This document shows, piece by piece, positions 46,229 to 56,640 of a stretch of DNA of 64,000 nucleotides. Position numbers and translations under genes: made by a program. The notes beneath the pieces were generated by a model. The model saw nothing but the letters and a program-made list of their open reading frames with translations, did no database searches and had not been told where the DNA came from. Positions within the stretch are counted from its first letter, which is position 1; every line of letters begins with the position of its first letter. This stretch comes from Methylacidiphilum sp. Yel. Lineage in GTDB: Bacteria; Verrucomicrobiota; Verrucomicrobiia; Methylacidiphilales; Methylacidiphilaceae. The stretch is from the NCBI RefSeq assembly GCF_004421185.1, contig NZ_LXQB01000023.1:21569-85568 (forward strand), given 5' to 3'.

Positions 46229-46615
46229 TTATCCGTAGCTTTTAAAAAACCTCCTTTTTTCGGGATCCGTTTCAAGTGGTTTTTCTATTTTCTTTTCCGT
46301 TTCAGGCCCTTCTTTTTTCTTTTCCCAATCTTTAGCTGTTTTTAGATAAGAGAGTCTAAGCTCAGTCAGTAGTCCATCTAAAGTCTGGCGCTCTTCTAAA
46401 GAGAGGTTACCTTGGGTCTTTATTTTTAAGGCTTCGAGTTGATCGATCACTTCGGCCGCTTCTTCTAATTTTGGTGATTGGAGTTCATGGCCGGGGGCTT
46501 TTATAAGCCCAAGCAAAAAAAGGGCTTCATGATATTTCATCATAACAAGAGCTAAAAAATGCCGCGTTATTTCTTCAGGCGTATATCCAGAATATCCGCT
46601 ATTAGCCATTGTCAT
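46229..46615 (-). CDS. DUF1844 protein
   Basis: A 128-residue helical protein. FLALVMMKYHEALFLLGLI, then LEEAAEVIDQLEALKIKTQGNLSLEERQTLDGLLTELRLSYL match the DUF1844 family, whose role is not known. The C-terminus is Lys/Glu-rich. It lies between moaA and the M16 protease and is on the same strand as both, but with small gaps of 15 and 31 bases. Confidence 0.85.
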   Translation of the reverse strand: MTMANSGYSGYTPEEITRHFLALVMMKYHEALFLLGLIKAPGHELQSPKLEEAAEVIDQLEALKIKTQGNLSLEERQTLDGLLTELRLSYLKTAKDWEKKKEGPETEKKIEKPLETDPEKRRFFKSYG

Positions 46616-46646
46616 CCTCCATTTTCAGCTAACAGATAAGCAAAAA

Positions 46647-49184
46647 TTAAGGATACACAATACCGATTACATAATCGGTTAGAGAAAATATCCTCCGAGC
46701 AGTCTCATTAATCTCTTCTAGAGAGATCTGTTCAATTTTCTTTATCTTCTTCTCTTCATAATCCCAACCAAGTCCAAGGAGAGCATCAATAGAAGAACGG
46801 GCAATATAAGAGGAAGGATATTGAGAAGCAATTTTTTCTTCACTTAAAAGTTTGGCCTTGGCTCTCTGAAGTTCTTCCTCTAAAAACCCATGCTGACAAA
46901 TGTCTTCAAGCACATTAAAAATAATTTTTTCAACTTCCTCCTTAAACTTAGGATCGGTGCCGGCGATGATAGAAAAGGCCCCTCCCTTCCATCCAAGAAA
47001 ACGTGTTGGAAATACAAAATACGCAAGTCCTTTTTCTTCCCTTATCTTTATAAAGAGCCTTGATCCCAAATCGGAAAGGATTTCCGATATAACCTCTAGA
47101 GGAATTTGATCAGGATCCGCTATCGGCTTGGTTCTAAAAGAAATCCCCACAACCGCCTGTTCTTTTCCAGGAATTCTTTGTTCAACCCTTAGGGGTTTTT
47201 CCAATGGAAAGAGAGAAAATTCAAAGCTCGAGGGGATGCTTTTAGCAGGGAAAGAAACAAAGGAAGATTCGATTCGTTTTAGCCATTTTTGGGGGTCAAC
47301 AGGCCCTCCAATCCCCAAAACCATTCTACCTGTTTGAAAAACAGACAGAATAAAACTTCGGATATCTTCTCCTGTTATCTCCCTAATCGAAGCTTCAGTT
47401 CCTAACGGGTCACGTTCATACGGATGACCTTGCCAAAGTGCCTTTCGGAGAAGAGATTGAAGAACATGAACAGGATCATCCATCTGAAGCCGAATTTGAT
47501 GAATCTGTTTTCTCTTTTCAATTTCTAATTCAGCTTCAAGACATGCCGGCTCATGTATCATTTCAGAAAAAAGATCGAAAGAACTTTCCCATGCCTCACT
47601 CATGCTTTCAAGATAAATCCCAGCAGTGTTGTTCCCCGAATCGGCTCCATAAGTTCCTCCAAGAAGCTCGATAGCTTTGGCTAGTTCTTCAGCTGATCTT
47701 TTGCGTGTTCCTTTAAGAAGGATAGCTGCTGCAAGCTTTGAAATGCCTGATTTTTCCTGAGGTTCCCACAAGGGTCCTCCATCAAAAGTAGCACGAAAAT
47801 ATTGGAGGGGCAGCTCATTGGAACGATAAATAAGCTGGATGCCATTTGAGAGCTCAAAATGGTTGACAGTCGGTTCTTTGGAAGTAGGGGAAAAAACATG
47901 CGGTTTTTGCTTTTTAGGTATGAGCTGGACATGGCTCAGGTTTTCCTCACGGAAATAGCAAGGAATTAACTCTAGAATTTTCTCTTTTTCAAGGGCTTGA
48001 AGCTTACGTAAAAAATTCTCTTTAAAGGAAGGATCTCTGAACAGTAACCATCCGTTTCCTACGGCTTCAGCTCTGGCATTTGCAGAACGCAGCTCTCGAA
48101 TCGAATGAGAAAATTGCTGCCTTAAAGATAAAATAAATTCCTCTTCTGAAATGCCTCTTTTAGGAAAAGAACGAAGTTCTTCTAAGATCCTTTCACTGAG
48201 TTTTTCAACATTTTCAGGGATACATTTTGACTCAATCCCAAAGACTCCCATAGTAGATCCTGTAAGAAAAAAGGCATCAATTTCTTGTGCTATTCCTTCC
48301 TTTTCGACCAGTTTTTGGTGTAAAAGCGAACTACGAGTTTGCGCTAAGAAGGTTGAAAAGAGCTGTAAGGCCGGGGAATCATCATGATGCAATCCAGGAA
48401 CATGAAACAGCAAACAGATTCTGCCTATTTCCGTTGCGATCTCTTTGGATGCAAACCTTTTAGAAAGTTGAGGCGGTTCATCGGCTACATCGATGAATGG
48501 GCAAAATTTCATCGGTTCTTTCGAAAGCATTTCTGATGCTTTAGTGTAAACCTCTTCTGGATTCACCGCACCAGAGACCACTAGGAACACATTCTGAGGA
48601 ACATACCTACTCTGATAGTAATCAAGCACAACTTGCCTATCAATCAGATCAAATAATCCCGGCAAACCGATGATCGGATACTTCAAAGGATGGGTACTAA
48701 AAGCTGTTTCAAAAGCCAGTTGGAAAAGGCAGCTATCAGGGTCATCTTCCACCATAGCAATCTCACGGCGTATCACCTCTTTTTCTTCCTCAAAACTATC
48801 AGGAGGAATGGCTGCATGAAAAACGAGATCAGAAAGGATATCCAAAGCCTCTTTCCAGTAAGAAGAGGGCAGATCCACATGATAAACCGTTCTGTCGTAG
48901 GAGGTATAGGCGTTCAGATGCCCACCTAGCGCCTGGATATCCCAAACAATTCTTTTCCCATCCCTTTGAGTTGTTCCTTTGAAAAGCAGATGCTCCAGGA
49001 AATGAGATATCCCTGAACCAATATATTTTCCTTCATGAATACTGCCTGTCCCACACCAAAACTGTAAGGAAACAACCTCCGCTTGATAATTTGAATCTAC
49101 AAGAACTGTTAGCCCATTGGGCAGAGTTTCTTTGAAAATCTTTGGGAAAAGTGAAAAAGAAGATAGCAATCCTTTAGAATGCAT
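46647..49184 (-). CDS. M16-family zinc metalloprotease, fused two-repeat form
   Basis: The 845-residue protein contains two M16 repeats. The N-terminal one holds the inverted zinc motif H-x2-E-H (SHFLEHLLFKG, residues 60-70) and the distal Glu in a FEEEKEVIRREI helix; the C-terminal repeat lacks it and presumably forms the other half of the chamber, as in pitrilysin-type or processing-peptidase-like fusions. No signal peptide is evident. It likely degrades peptides in the cytoplasm or periplasm. Confidence 0.9.
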   Translation of the reverse strand: MHSKGLLSSFSLFPKIFKETLPNGLTVLVDSNYQAEVVSLQFWCGTGSIHEGKYIGSGISHFLEHLLFKGTTQRDGKRIVWDIQALGGHLNAYTSYDRTVYHVDLPSSYWKEALDILSDLVFHAAIPPDSFEEEKEVIRREIAMVEDDPDSCLFQLAFETAFSTHPLKYPIIGLPGLFDLIDRQVVLDYYQSRYVPQNVFLVVSGAVNPEEVYTKASEMLSKEPMKFCPFIDVADEPPQLSKRFASKEIATEIGRICLLFHVPGLHHDDSPALQLFSTFLAQTRSSLLHQKLVEKEGIAQEIDAFFLTGSTMGVFGIESKCIPENVEKLSERILEELRSFPKRGISEEEFILSLRQQFSHSIRELRSANARAEAVGNGWLLFRDPSFKENFLRKLQALEKEKILELIPCYFREENLSHVQLIPKKQKPHVFSPTSKEPTVNHFELSNGIQLIYRSNELPLQYFRATFDGGPLWEPQEKSGISKLAAAILLKGTRKRSAEELAKAIELLGGTYGADSGNNTAGIYLESMSEAWESSFDLFSEMIHEPACLEAELEIEKRKQIHQIRLQMDDPVHVLQSLLRKALWQGHPYERDPLGTEASIREITGEDIRSFILSVFQTGRMVLGIGGPVDPQKWLKRIESSFVSFPAKSIPSSFEFSLFPLEKPLRVEQRIPGKEQAVVGISFRTKPIADPDQIPLEVISEILSDLGSRLFIKIREEKGLAYFVFPTRFLGWKGGAFSIIAGTDPKFKEEVEKIIFNVLEDICQHGFLEEELQRAKAKLLSEEKIASQYPSSYIARSSIDALLGLGWDYEEKKIKKIEQISLEEINETARRIFSLTDYVIGIVYP

Positions 49185-49223
49185 AAGTTAGGCTAACGCT
49201 AAAAAGAAAAAAGATAAACCGTC

Positions 49224-49721
49224 CTATTCTTTCGAATGATTATGAGTTTTGTCAGAGTCGTCTACTTTCTTTTTTCGTTTAGAAGAAGACTGACTTTTTC
49301 TTTCTTTCCCTTTTTTGGCTACAGTCGATCTGGTCGGGAGAAACGGTTTTACAAAAGCTGTAGTAAAGCTGTAGCCCTTTTGAAAATCTTTCATGTCTGC
49401 CATTTCTGTTTTTCCCAACAATCCATACAGATCCATGTTTTTGATCATCTGCCCAAAATCCTTGCAACTTTTCACTCCCCACTCATTTAGAACCAATTTG
49501 CTCATTGGACCAAATTCCTTTAAAGCATAATCTTTCAAGCCCTCAAGGATCTGCTTACCGCTTAGCTGCTCAATCTTTTGGTGTTTCTGCTTTCCAATTG
49601 TCTTCAATGTATGCTCCAGCCCTTCTCGGACAAAATAATAGCTTTCTTTTAAGTACCTGGAGTCTTTTTCAACAATTTCCTCAACTATGGATGTAAAATC
49701 ACGTTTGCGCATAGACTTCAC
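49224..49721 (-). CDS. Minf_1886-family protein
   Basis: A 165-residue protein whose core (EEIVEKDSRYLKESYYFVREGLEHTLK, ISGKQILEGLKDYALKEFGPMSKLVLNEWG) matches the Minf_1886 family, found in Planctomycetes and Verrucomicrobia and without a known function. The C-terminal 35 residues are Lys/Ser-rich and disordered. Its presence is one of the better clues to a verrucomicrobial source. Confidence 0.85.
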   Translation of the reverse strand: MKSMRKRDFTSIVEEIVEKDSRYLKESYYFVREGLEHTLKTIGKQKHQKIEQLSGKQILEGLKDYALKEFGPMSKLVLNEWGVKSCKDFGQMIKNMDLYGLLGKTEMADMKDFQKGYSFTTAFVKPFLPTRSTVAKKGKERKSQSSSKRKKKVDDSDKTHNHSKE

Positions 49722-50116
49722 CTCTTATGGTTACTGGTTAAATCAATTGCACGTACTGAATAAGCCACAACATAAAAACGGTACAGTCTCCTTCCAATGT
49801 CCGATAGGATTATAAGGATCATCACACAGAGAACCAACGCTTGTTCTTTTCTGGTAAGCCATGAATTAAACCAGTTCAATTTATAAAATATATTAAACCC
49901 TATTCTATAACGGATATTTTTTTAAAAAAATAATTTTATTTAAAATAGAAAAAAAAAACATTGCTTCTATCTTTTAAAATAACAGAGAAAAAAAGATTTT
50001 AAATAGATTCTCTTTTTTTTATTCTTCTATTCTTTCATTCCAACAAAACAAAATAATAAATTGGTTTGTAATTATCCTATAGATCCCAGGATGTAATTTT
50101 TTTAGCCTTTTAACCG
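49722..50116. other. A+T-rich gene-free stretch
   Basis: Very A+T-rich from about 49,870 to 50,070, with homopolymer runs and no ORF of coding character. It separates two diverging genes, so it must hold both promoters. No clear -35/-10 pair was chosen because the A+T content gives many candidates. Confidence 0.5.
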
Positions 50117-50998
50117 ATGAACTTACAACTTCTTGTTCCAGAAGGCCATCTTCTTGAGTCCTCTCTTTTGGATTATCAAAAAGCCTTTGGAAGTCAATTG
50201 TCTCCAAGTTTTTATACTGATGAGAAAAGTGCTTTTGAAGAAATCCAAAAAGAAAATTTTGATCTTGTGGCAATCACTGACCGCTTGGTCTATGCCCTCC
50301 AAAGACAAAAGCTACTAGCCCATTTACCAATCGATAAAAAGCTTTTGCCTCGAGTCGATCACAAGTTTTTATACCATTATTACGACCAGTCAAATCATTA
50401 TTGCTGGCCCTATGGATGGACTCTTCTTGGCATAGGCTTTCCAAAAGAAACTGGCTCTAAAATGTATCCAACCCGTTGGTCAGAATTACGCAGTCCTCTC
50501 TATACAATAGATTATCCTCAAGATAGCTTACTAAAAGGGCTAATTATCCAATCCATTGACAAAACATCCTTAGGAAAAACTTCCAGTTTTGGTGGTGAGA
50601 AGCTGGTGGTTCAAAATAAGCCAACCTCTCCCCTTCCTATTCGTATCGACACTATTTCGGAGCTCCTTAAAACTAATGAAAAAGAAAAAAAAATGATCAT
50701 TTACCTGCCCAAGGAATATTCATGGATCACTATTTTTCACTGGGCGATTCCACGGAGTGCAGCCAACATTGAAAGGATCAAAGAAAGCCTTCTGTTTTTG
50801 TGCTCTCCCCAAGAGCAAGCAGCCATTATTTCTACCAATTGGCTAGGAGCTGTCTCACCGGATACTTATACAATGACTCCTAAATATCAACGGCAATCCC
50901 CTCTCCTCTATCCTCCTGAGGCTTATCTCAACCAGTGTCGTTTCTTTAGGATAGATGATGCTTACACAGACAAAAAGATAAGACAACCAACCGGTTGA
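50117..50998 (+). CDS. Periplasmic-binding-protein-like protein without a signal peptide
   Basis: The 293-residue protein resembles PotD-type polyamine or solute-binding folds: FDLVAITDRLVYALQRQKLLAHLP, then WPYGWTLLGIGFPKETGSKMYPTRWSEL, and near the C-terminus IPRSAANIERIKESLLFLCSPQEQAAIIS. It has no Sec or lipoprotein signal and no transporter genes nearby, so its ligand and place of action are unknown. Start ATG 50117 has no clear ribosome site. Confidence 0.6.
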   Translation: MNLQLLVPEGHLLESSLLDYQKAFGSQLSPSFYTDEKSAFEEIQKENFDLVAITDRLVYALQRQKLLAHLPIDKKLLPRVDHKFLYHYYDQSNHYCWPYGWTLLGIGFPKETGSKMYPTRWSELRSPLYTIDYPQDSLLKGLIIQSIDKTSLGKTSSFGGEKLVVQNKPTSPLPIRIDTISELLKTNEKEKKMIIYLPKEYSWITIFHWAIPRSAANIERIKESLLFLCSPQEQAAIISTNWLGAVSPDTYTMTPKYQRQSPLLYPPEAYLNQCRFFRIDDAYTDKKIRQPTG

Positions 50999-51108
50999 TA
51001 TCCAAAAAGATACCTAAACAAAGTATTTCTTTAAAAAGAAACCTCTTGCATTCTTTTTCACCACCCGTTGTAATGTATGGAATTCCAAGGGGCTAAAGGT
51101 CTTTTCTT

Positions 51109-52371
51109 ATGGCACGTTGGTTGGATAATTTAGAACAATTTGCAGTTGACGTCATCCTGGAACGCCGTTATGGGAAAAGGGCCACCATTTTTCGGTGGTT
51201 TCTGTCTTTTCTATCCTGGCTTTACAATCCTATTGTGAGGCTTCGAGTTTGGCTCTATAAGAAAAGACTTTTTCAATCCCATGAATTCGGCTGTCTGGTA
51301 ATCAGCGTGGGGAATCTGACAGTGGGAGGTACGGGAAAAACCCCTGTCGTTGAAAAACTGGCTAAGGAACTAGCATCAGCTGGTAGAAAAGTTGCCATCT
51401 TAAGCCGAGGCTACAAAAGCATTCCTCCACCCTTATGGCAAAGGATAATTTCAGCATTCAAAGGCGACAAAGAGTTTATTCCAAGAATAGTTTCCGACGG
51501 ACAAAAAATTTATCTCGATCCAAAGCATTCAGGGGATGAGCCATATATGCTAGCCAAAAATCTAAAAGGGGTGGCTGTTATTACAGGGAAAAATCGTGTA
51601 AAAAGCGGCTTATGGGCCATCAGAAATATGCAGGTGGATATCCTAATTCTGGATGATGGGTTCCAATATCTCCCCTTGAAGGAAAGACTCGATATCGTTT
51701 TAATCGATAGAGAAGCCCCTTTTGGGAATCGGCATCTTCTGCCCCGAGGCATGCTAAGAGAACCAAAAGATCACTTGAAAAGAGCTGACCTTATTTTCAT
51801 TACCAAATGTGACGGTTCGGATCTTTCTTCCCTTAAATCTGAAGTCCGAAAATTCAATGGGCATGCCCCCATCATTGAATGCGTCCATAAACCCAAGTAT
51901 CTTTTCCAGATTATAACCCGAAAAAAAGAACCCCTTGAATTCCTCAAAGGCTTAAAAGTCGCTGCCATTTCAGGGATTGCTCAGCCTGAAAGTTTTGAAA
52001 AAGGACTTAAAAAATTGGGGGCTGAAATCGTCTATTCAAAGTACTTTGCAGACCATCATTGGTTTACTGAACAAGAAATTCTCCGTTTTATGGAAAGGAG
52101 CAAAGCGCGTAATGCCAAAGCAGTTATCACAACAGAAAAAGATGCCGTGAGGATTCCCACCTGCCGTCCCTTTATTCTTCCTTTCTTTTTTCTAAGAGTA
52201 GAAATTGAAATGCTTACTGGCAAGGAAGCTTTTCAATCAACCCTATTCGATTTCATTTCCCCTGGACGCAAATTTCGAATATCTTATTCAAAAAAGCAGC
52301 TTGCCGAAAATTTTCAACTCAGCAGTCCTTCTCTTGCTGGAAGATGTGAAAAAACTTCTCAAGGATTTTAA
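51109..52371 (+). CDS. lpxK: LpxK, tetraacyldisaccharide 4'-kinase
   Basis: At 420 residues this matches LpxK with a P-loop ([21 protein letters not shown], near 65-85), [21 protein letters not shown] and [26 protein letters not shown]. It phosphorylates the lipid A disaccharide at position 4' on the cytoplasmic face of the inner membrane. The C-terminal 80 residues, [13 protein letters not shown] onwards, are longer than usual. Its 3' end overlaps the start region of the heptosyltransferase gene. Confidence 0.93.
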   Translation: MARWLDNLEQFAVDVILERRYGKRATIFRWFLSFLSWLYNPIVRLRVWLYKKRLFQSHEFGCLVISVGNLTVGGTGKTPVVEKLAKELASAGRKVAILSRGYKSIPPPLWQRIISAFKGDKEFIPRIVSDGQKIYLDPKHSGDEPYMLAKNLKGVAVITGKNRVKSGLWAIRNMQVDILILDDGFQYLPLKERLDIVLIDREAPFGNRHLLPRGMLREPKDHLKRADLIFITKCDGSDLSSLKSEVRKFNGHAPIIECVHKPKYLFQIITRKKEPLEFLKGLKVAAISGIAQPESFEKGLKKLGAEIVYSKYFADHHWFTEQEILRFMERSKARNAKAVITTEKDAVRIPTCRPFILPFFFLRVEIEMLTGKEAFQSTLFDFISPGRKFRISYSKKQLAENFQLSSPSLAGRCEKTSQGF

Positions 52372-53371
52372 TACCTTGGACGGTTCTTTGTTAATTCGCT
52401 CTCCAAACTGGCTTGGAGATGCAGTGATGAGCTTGCCGGCAATCAAGGGCTTCAAAGAACTCGTTGGATCCGCTTCCTTACTTATTGCAACTCCTCAGAA
52501 GCTTTCCTTCTTGTGGACCCTTTGTCCTTTCGTCGATGAGATTTTGGAAATGACCAATTCTAAAAACATTTTTGAAAACATAAGAAAGTTGAGAAAAAAG
52601 AAAAATATCCAGCTGGCTGTGCTTTTTACGCGTTCCATCAGAACGGCCCTAGAATGCAAACTGGCTGGAATCCCATCGGTCATAGGGTATGGTAGAACCG
52701 ACCAGTCTATTTTTTTAGATAAAAGGATCATCATTCCAAAAAGCAAAGAGCCTTGGCACCAGGCAAAAACCTATCTGTTTCTTTCTCAAGCCTTAGGGGC
52801 AAAAGCCGACCTCTCCTTGCCTCCTCTCCAATTCCCTAACCACTGGCGTAAAACTTCCAGTCCCCTTATCGTCAGTGTATGTCCTGGAGCTGAGTATGGC
52901 CCAGCAAAAAGATGGTTTTCTTCGCATTTTGCTTGGGTATGCCGCCAGCTGAAGGAAAAGTACGGCTGTCATATTCAAATTCTTGGGGGAGAAAAGGACA
53001 GAGTTCCTTGCGAACAACTTAAAAAAGAGCTCCCAGAAGCCGAAAATCTTGCAGGAAAAACAACCCTAGCTCTATTTTTTGAGAGAATTTTTAGCTCCCA
53101 TCTGTTACTGTGCAATGACAGCGGAGCAATGCATGTAGGATCCCTCCTTCACACCCCCACCGTCGCCATATTTGGTTCGACCGATCCCCAAAAAACCGCC
53201 CCCATTGGTGGGCATTGTCGTATTATCTACGAAAAAGTCGATTGTAGCCCCTGTTTTCTTAGAAAATGTCCAATAGACTTTAAGTGCATGCAGGCCGTTG
53301 AGCCCAGAAAAGTTTTTGAAGCCTGCGATCAGCTTTTGTCTAATCAAAGAAAGTCTTTTACTTCTGAATAA
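52346..53371 (+). CDS. ADP-heptose:LPS heptosyltransferase-type glycosyltransferase
   Basis: A GT9-family protein of about 341 residues with LLIRSPNWLGDAVMSLPAIKGF at the N-terminus, SVCPGAEYGPAKRWF and the C-terminal LLCNDSGAMHVGSLLHTPTVAIFGSTDP. It adds heptose to the LPS core. The ORF is open from ATG 52205 within lpxK, but the family start is near 52346 (GTG) or 52376 (TTG with AAGGA ten bases upstream); GTG 52346 is reported, and the start is uncertain. Confidence 0.88.
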   Translation: MKKLLKDFNTLDGSLLIRSPNWLGDAVMSLPAIKGFKELVGSASLLIATPQKLSFLWTLCPFVDEILEMTNSKNIFENIRKLRKKKNIQLAVLFTRSIRTALECKLAGIPSVIGYGRTDQSIFLDKRIIIPKSKEPWHQAKTYLFLSQALGAKADLSLPPLQFPNHWRKTSSPLIVSVCPGAEYGPAKRWFSSHFAWVCRQLKEKYGCHIQILGGEKDRVPCEQLKKELPEAENLAGKTTLALFFERIFSSHLLLCNDSGAMHVGSLLHTPTVAIFGSTDPQKTAPIGGHCRIIYEKVDCSPCFLRKCPIDFKCMQAVEPRKVFEACDQLLSNQRKSFTSE

Positions 53372-53375
53372 TCGC

Positions 53376-55010
53376 ATGGATGTCCAACCAATAACAGAAC
53401 CGAAGAGGTCAAGCAAAGCCTTTGGACTGGTCAGTGTCGCTGTGGCTATTTCAAGGATTCTGGGACTTGCCAGAGAACTTATTTTTGCTTCTCTTTTTGG
53501 TGCCGGCACCCTTTTGGATGCCTTTTTGGCAGCTTTTCAGATTCCCAATCTTTTACGAGACCTCTTTGCCGAGGGCGCCTTATCCACAGCCTTTACAACA
53601 GTATTTTCTAAAACCGTAGAACTCGAAGGCAATAAAAGGGCATTTGTGTTGGCTAATAGACTGTTTAGCCTATTCTTTATTTTTCTTCTTTTTCTTAGCT
53701 TTCTAGGCATTCTGCTGGCTCCTATACTTGTAGAAATCACCAACTTTGGGTTTCACAAGATCCCCGGCAAATTCGAACTCACTGTGCAACTTACTCGAAT
53801 CATGTTTCCTTTTATTCTCTTTGTATCCCTTGCAGCCCTTGTGATGGGTCTTCTCAATGCTTATCATATCTTTGGTCTACCGGCTTCTGCTTCCAGTGCC
53901 TTTAACCTGGCATCGATCTTCTTTGGTATCCTTTTCGCTTTCCTATTTGATCCTCAAAAAGATCCCTTGCATCCCCATTTTGGTCCTCCCTCCTTGTATG
54001 GCATCTCCTTAGGGGTGCTCATGGGAGGTCTAGTACAGCTTTGTATTCAATTTCTTGCTTTTCCTAAAATAGGGTTCAAATATTCTTGGGAACTCAATCC
54101 AAGGGACCCAAAGCTTTTGGAAATCTGGAATCTTCTGTGGCCTACAATGATTGCAGGAGCAGCAATTCAGGTTAACGTCCTGATCAATGGAATGTTTGCT
54201 TCTGAAATTAATGGAGCTAGATCCTGGCTCAACTGCGCCTTTAGATTGATGCAACTGCCTATTGGCATTTTTGGAGTAGCCATAGCTACGGTTACCCTTC
54301 CGTCTGTCTCAAGACAGGACGCTCGGAACGATCGGAAAGCCTTTGGACAAACGCTTGAATCTTCACTAAGACTTGCCTTTTTTTTAACTCTCCCTGCGGC
54401 CATGGGACTTATTTTTCTTTCTGATCAAATCATTGCTCTCATCTATCAACATGGCCGATTTCTTCACTCTGATACGATGCAGACAGCTTACGCCTTAAAG
54501 GCTTATGCTATAGGCCTTACTGGTTATGCTGGGATCAAGGTTATCAACCCATGTTTTTCTGCTTTAAACAAACCTCAGATCCCCCTTCGCGTTACGCTTA
54601 TCGGCATTGGCATCAACCTTGTATCAAACTTTATCCTTGTAAAGCTCTTTTCTTTTGGACATGTGGGTCTAGCCCTAACAACCTCACTAGTCAGCCTACT
54701 TAATTTTCTACAGCTCTCCTATTTGATTGGAAAATATATAGAATTTGGGCGACTCAAAAACTGGTTACTTTTTCTTTTTAAGATTGGTCTTTGCGCCCTA
54801 TGTTGTGGTGGCTCTGCCCTTTTTGTAGCCCTCCAACTGCAACATAAGCTAGGGCAGTCCTTTCTTTCTCTTTTAGTTTCAACCCTTCTATCCATTGGAT
54901 TTGCCATCCTCATCTACTTCTTCTCAACTGTGGGCATGGGAATAGAGGAAGGAAAAACTTTCCTCCGATTTTTATTTCAAAAAATATCCCGATCGTATAA
55001 AAAGGCATAA
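53376..55010 (+). CDS. murJ: MurJ lipid II flippase
   Basis: About 544 residues with some fourteen hydrophobic segments. The N-terminus KAFGLVSVAVAISRILGLARELIFASLFGAGTLLDAFLAAFQIPNLLRDLFAEGALSTAF shows the classic MurJ/MviN arginine and GAG pattern, and RLMQLPIGIFGVAIATVTLPSVSR recurs later. It flips lipid II across the inner membrane for peptidoglycan synthesis. ATG 53376 is chosen; the ORF extends to 53298 inside the previous gene. Confidence 0.93.
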   Translation: MDVQPITEPKRSSKAFGLVSVAVAISRILGLARELIFASLFGAGTLLDAFLAAFQIPNLLRDLFAEGALSTAFTTVFSKTVELEGNKRAFVLANRLFSLFFIFLLFLSFLGILLAPILVEITNFGFHKIPGKFELTVQLTRIMFPFILFVSLAALVMGLLNAYHIFGLPASASSAFNLASIFFGILFAFLFDPQKDPLHPHFGPPSLYGISLGVLMGGLVQLCIQFLAFPKIGFKYSWELNPRDPKLLEIWNLLWPTMIAGAAIQVNVLINGMFASEINGARSWLNCAFRLMQLPIGIFGVAIATVTLPSVSRQDARNDRKAFGQTLESSLRLAFFLTLPAAMGLIFLSDQIIALIYQHGRFLHSDTMQTAYALKAYAIGLTGYAGIKVINPCFSALNKPQIPLRVTLIGIGINLVSNFILVKLFSFGHVGLALTTSLVSLLNFLQLSYLIGKYIEFGRLKNWLLFLFKIGLCALCCGGSALFVALQLQHKLGQSFLSLLVSTLLSIGFAILIYFFSTVGMGIEEGKTFLRFLFQKISRSYKKA

Positions 55011-55056
55011 AGGGATAGAGGGGGGGATCTCCCTTGCTTTAAAAAATCATCTTTCT

Positions 55057-56010
55057 ATGGCTGAGCCTGAAGAAAAACCAAATCTTTCCCGGAAAAGAGC
55101 TAGACCTAAAAAACAAGTTTCTAAAAGAGCCAAACAAAAGGATCAGTCCCAATCATTTCTTTTGGAAAGTACTGCTCCGCTAACTGATCTTAACTTCTTG
55201 GAAAGCAAGCTTGAAAACCTGAAGGAACCAGCGTTACCATTGGAAAGCCAAGCGTCCCAAACCTCCCATTTAGAAAAAGAAAAGAAAACCGAACAACGAC
55301 TTTCGGATTCCAATGCAATCGAGGAAAAGCCATCAAAACAAAAAGAAGCTCCCCTTTTCATATCCCCTGCTTCCTCTTCATCTGAGAATAATGAGGAGAG
55401 AAAAAACCCAACTAATTCTTCTTCTTATCCCAAAGAAAAGACGCCTATGAATAATCCTCTGTCCTCTTCCCCAGTAAATCATCTAAAAAAAACAATCGAA
55501 AAACAAAGCAAAGAACAAAAATCTATACAAAAAATACTTACTGTTTTTTTTGCAGGATTTATTTTCTTCTTTTTGATCGTCGTTATTCTTGCTGTCTATG
55601 GAGGCATGGTAATTTTTAAAAAAATACACGCTCAGGATAGCTTGATCACGGATGTGGATAGGAAAATAAACAACCGCATAGAACGAATGGCTAGTCAAGT
55701 AAGCAAACAACAAAAAGATATTGAGGAACTTGAAACGAGTCTTAATCAGATTCATTCCTACATTACCGACACCGAAAAAGAACTTTCTAAAACAAAGAAT
55801 CAGATAGAAGCCCTAGAATCAAAGCTCACCAACCAGTCACAAAGTCTTCAACAAATAGCTTCCGACTTAAAACAAGAAAAACAGAATCGGATCATCAAAG
55901 AAGAAGCTCTTATAAAAAGAGTTTCTCAGCTTGAAGAAACACAGAAACAAAACAGTAATTATTCGAAAAAAACTAAATCTTCGCTACATAGCAATGAGTC
56001 TGTTCACTGA
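55057..56010 (+). CDS. Coiled-coil membrane protein, unknown function
   Basis: A 317-residue protein with a Lys/Ser/Pro-rich disordered first half (residues 1-155), one transmembrane segment (about 165-190, FFAGFIFFFLIVVILAVYGG), and a coiled coil (about 200-305) with regular heptads. The topology resembles divisome- or envelope-tethering proteins, but there is no recognised domain. Its 3' end overlaps the next gene's start. Confidence 0.65.
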   Translation: MAEPEEKPNLSRKRARPKKQVSKRAKQKDQSQSFLLESTAPLTDLNFLESKLENLKEPALPLESQASQTSHLEKEKKTEQRLSDSNAIEEKPSKQKEAPLFISPASSSSENNEERKNPTNSSSYPKEKTPMNNPLSSSPVNHLKKTIEKQSKEQKSIQKILTVFFAGFIFFFLIVVILAVYGGMVIFKKIHAQDSLITDVDRKINNRIERMASQVSKQQKDIEELETSLNQIHSYITDTEKELSKTKNQIEALESKLTNQSQSLQQIASDLKQEKQNRIIKEEALIKRVSQLEETQKQNSNYSKKTKSSLHSNESVH

Positions 56011-56512
56011 ACTGCGACGGATTTCCCAAGATTGGTCCATGCGCATTTATAGGGCAAAAAATATTCTTTTCCCTCAAAACTGGGGAGAAGAAAAATGGCT
56101 TGAATTTTGTAAGGCTCTCTGTCTTTTCATTCAAGAAAAAGGCACTAACTGGAGCCAGGATGATAAACTCTATTGGGATTTACGGTGCCAATTACACGAC
56201 GGGGGAAATCTTGTATGCCAAGTGGAGCAAGATGGCCATGAGAAAATCTCTCTAGCAGTGGTCCAAACTGGAGGTTTTGTTGAATCAGGCCAAAGCTATA
56301 TTTGGCTTCTTGCAGAATTAGGCAAGGATGGGAAATTTCTCAAAGACCCATACTTTGTTGATGGGATTTGGAAGGAAGCTTTTCTGATTTTTCTTTTGCC
56401 TCGACACAAACAGGCTGCCTTTTTTCTATCCGCTTTTAAAGATACCTCTTCTTCACTCTCCGTTGAATCTCCCGCTGAGGAGAATAACCATAGCAGCTAT
56501 CTTATCGATTGA
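55994..56512 (+). CDS. Unknown soluble protein
   Basis: From ATG 55994 this is about 172 residues, beginning MSLFTELRRISQDWSMRIY, with WDLRCQLHDGGNLVCQVEQDGHEKISLAVVQTGG and a WKEAFLIFLLPRHKQ stretch. It overlaps the end of the coiled-coil gene by 17 bases, which favours coupled translation. The ORF opens further upstream in the other gene's coding sequence. No family is recognised. Confidence 0.6.
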   Translation: MSLFTELRRISQDWSMRIYRAKNILFPQNWGEEKWLEFCKALCLFIQEKGTNWSQDDKLYWDLRCQLHDGGNLVCQVEQDGHEKISLAVVQTGGFVESGQSYIWLLAELGKDGKFLKDPYFVDGIWKEAFLIFLLPRHKQAAFFLSAFKDTSSSLSVESPAEENNHSSYLID

Positions 56513-56640
56513 TCTCCTATTCTTGATTGCATTTTCTTCATAAAAAAGTCAGCCTTAGGAGAGAAGGAAATTTTCAAAAAAGATCTAAGCTGGCATACAT
56601 TTTGTGTGACTTAGTTATTCTAAATTAATAAGTTTTTATC

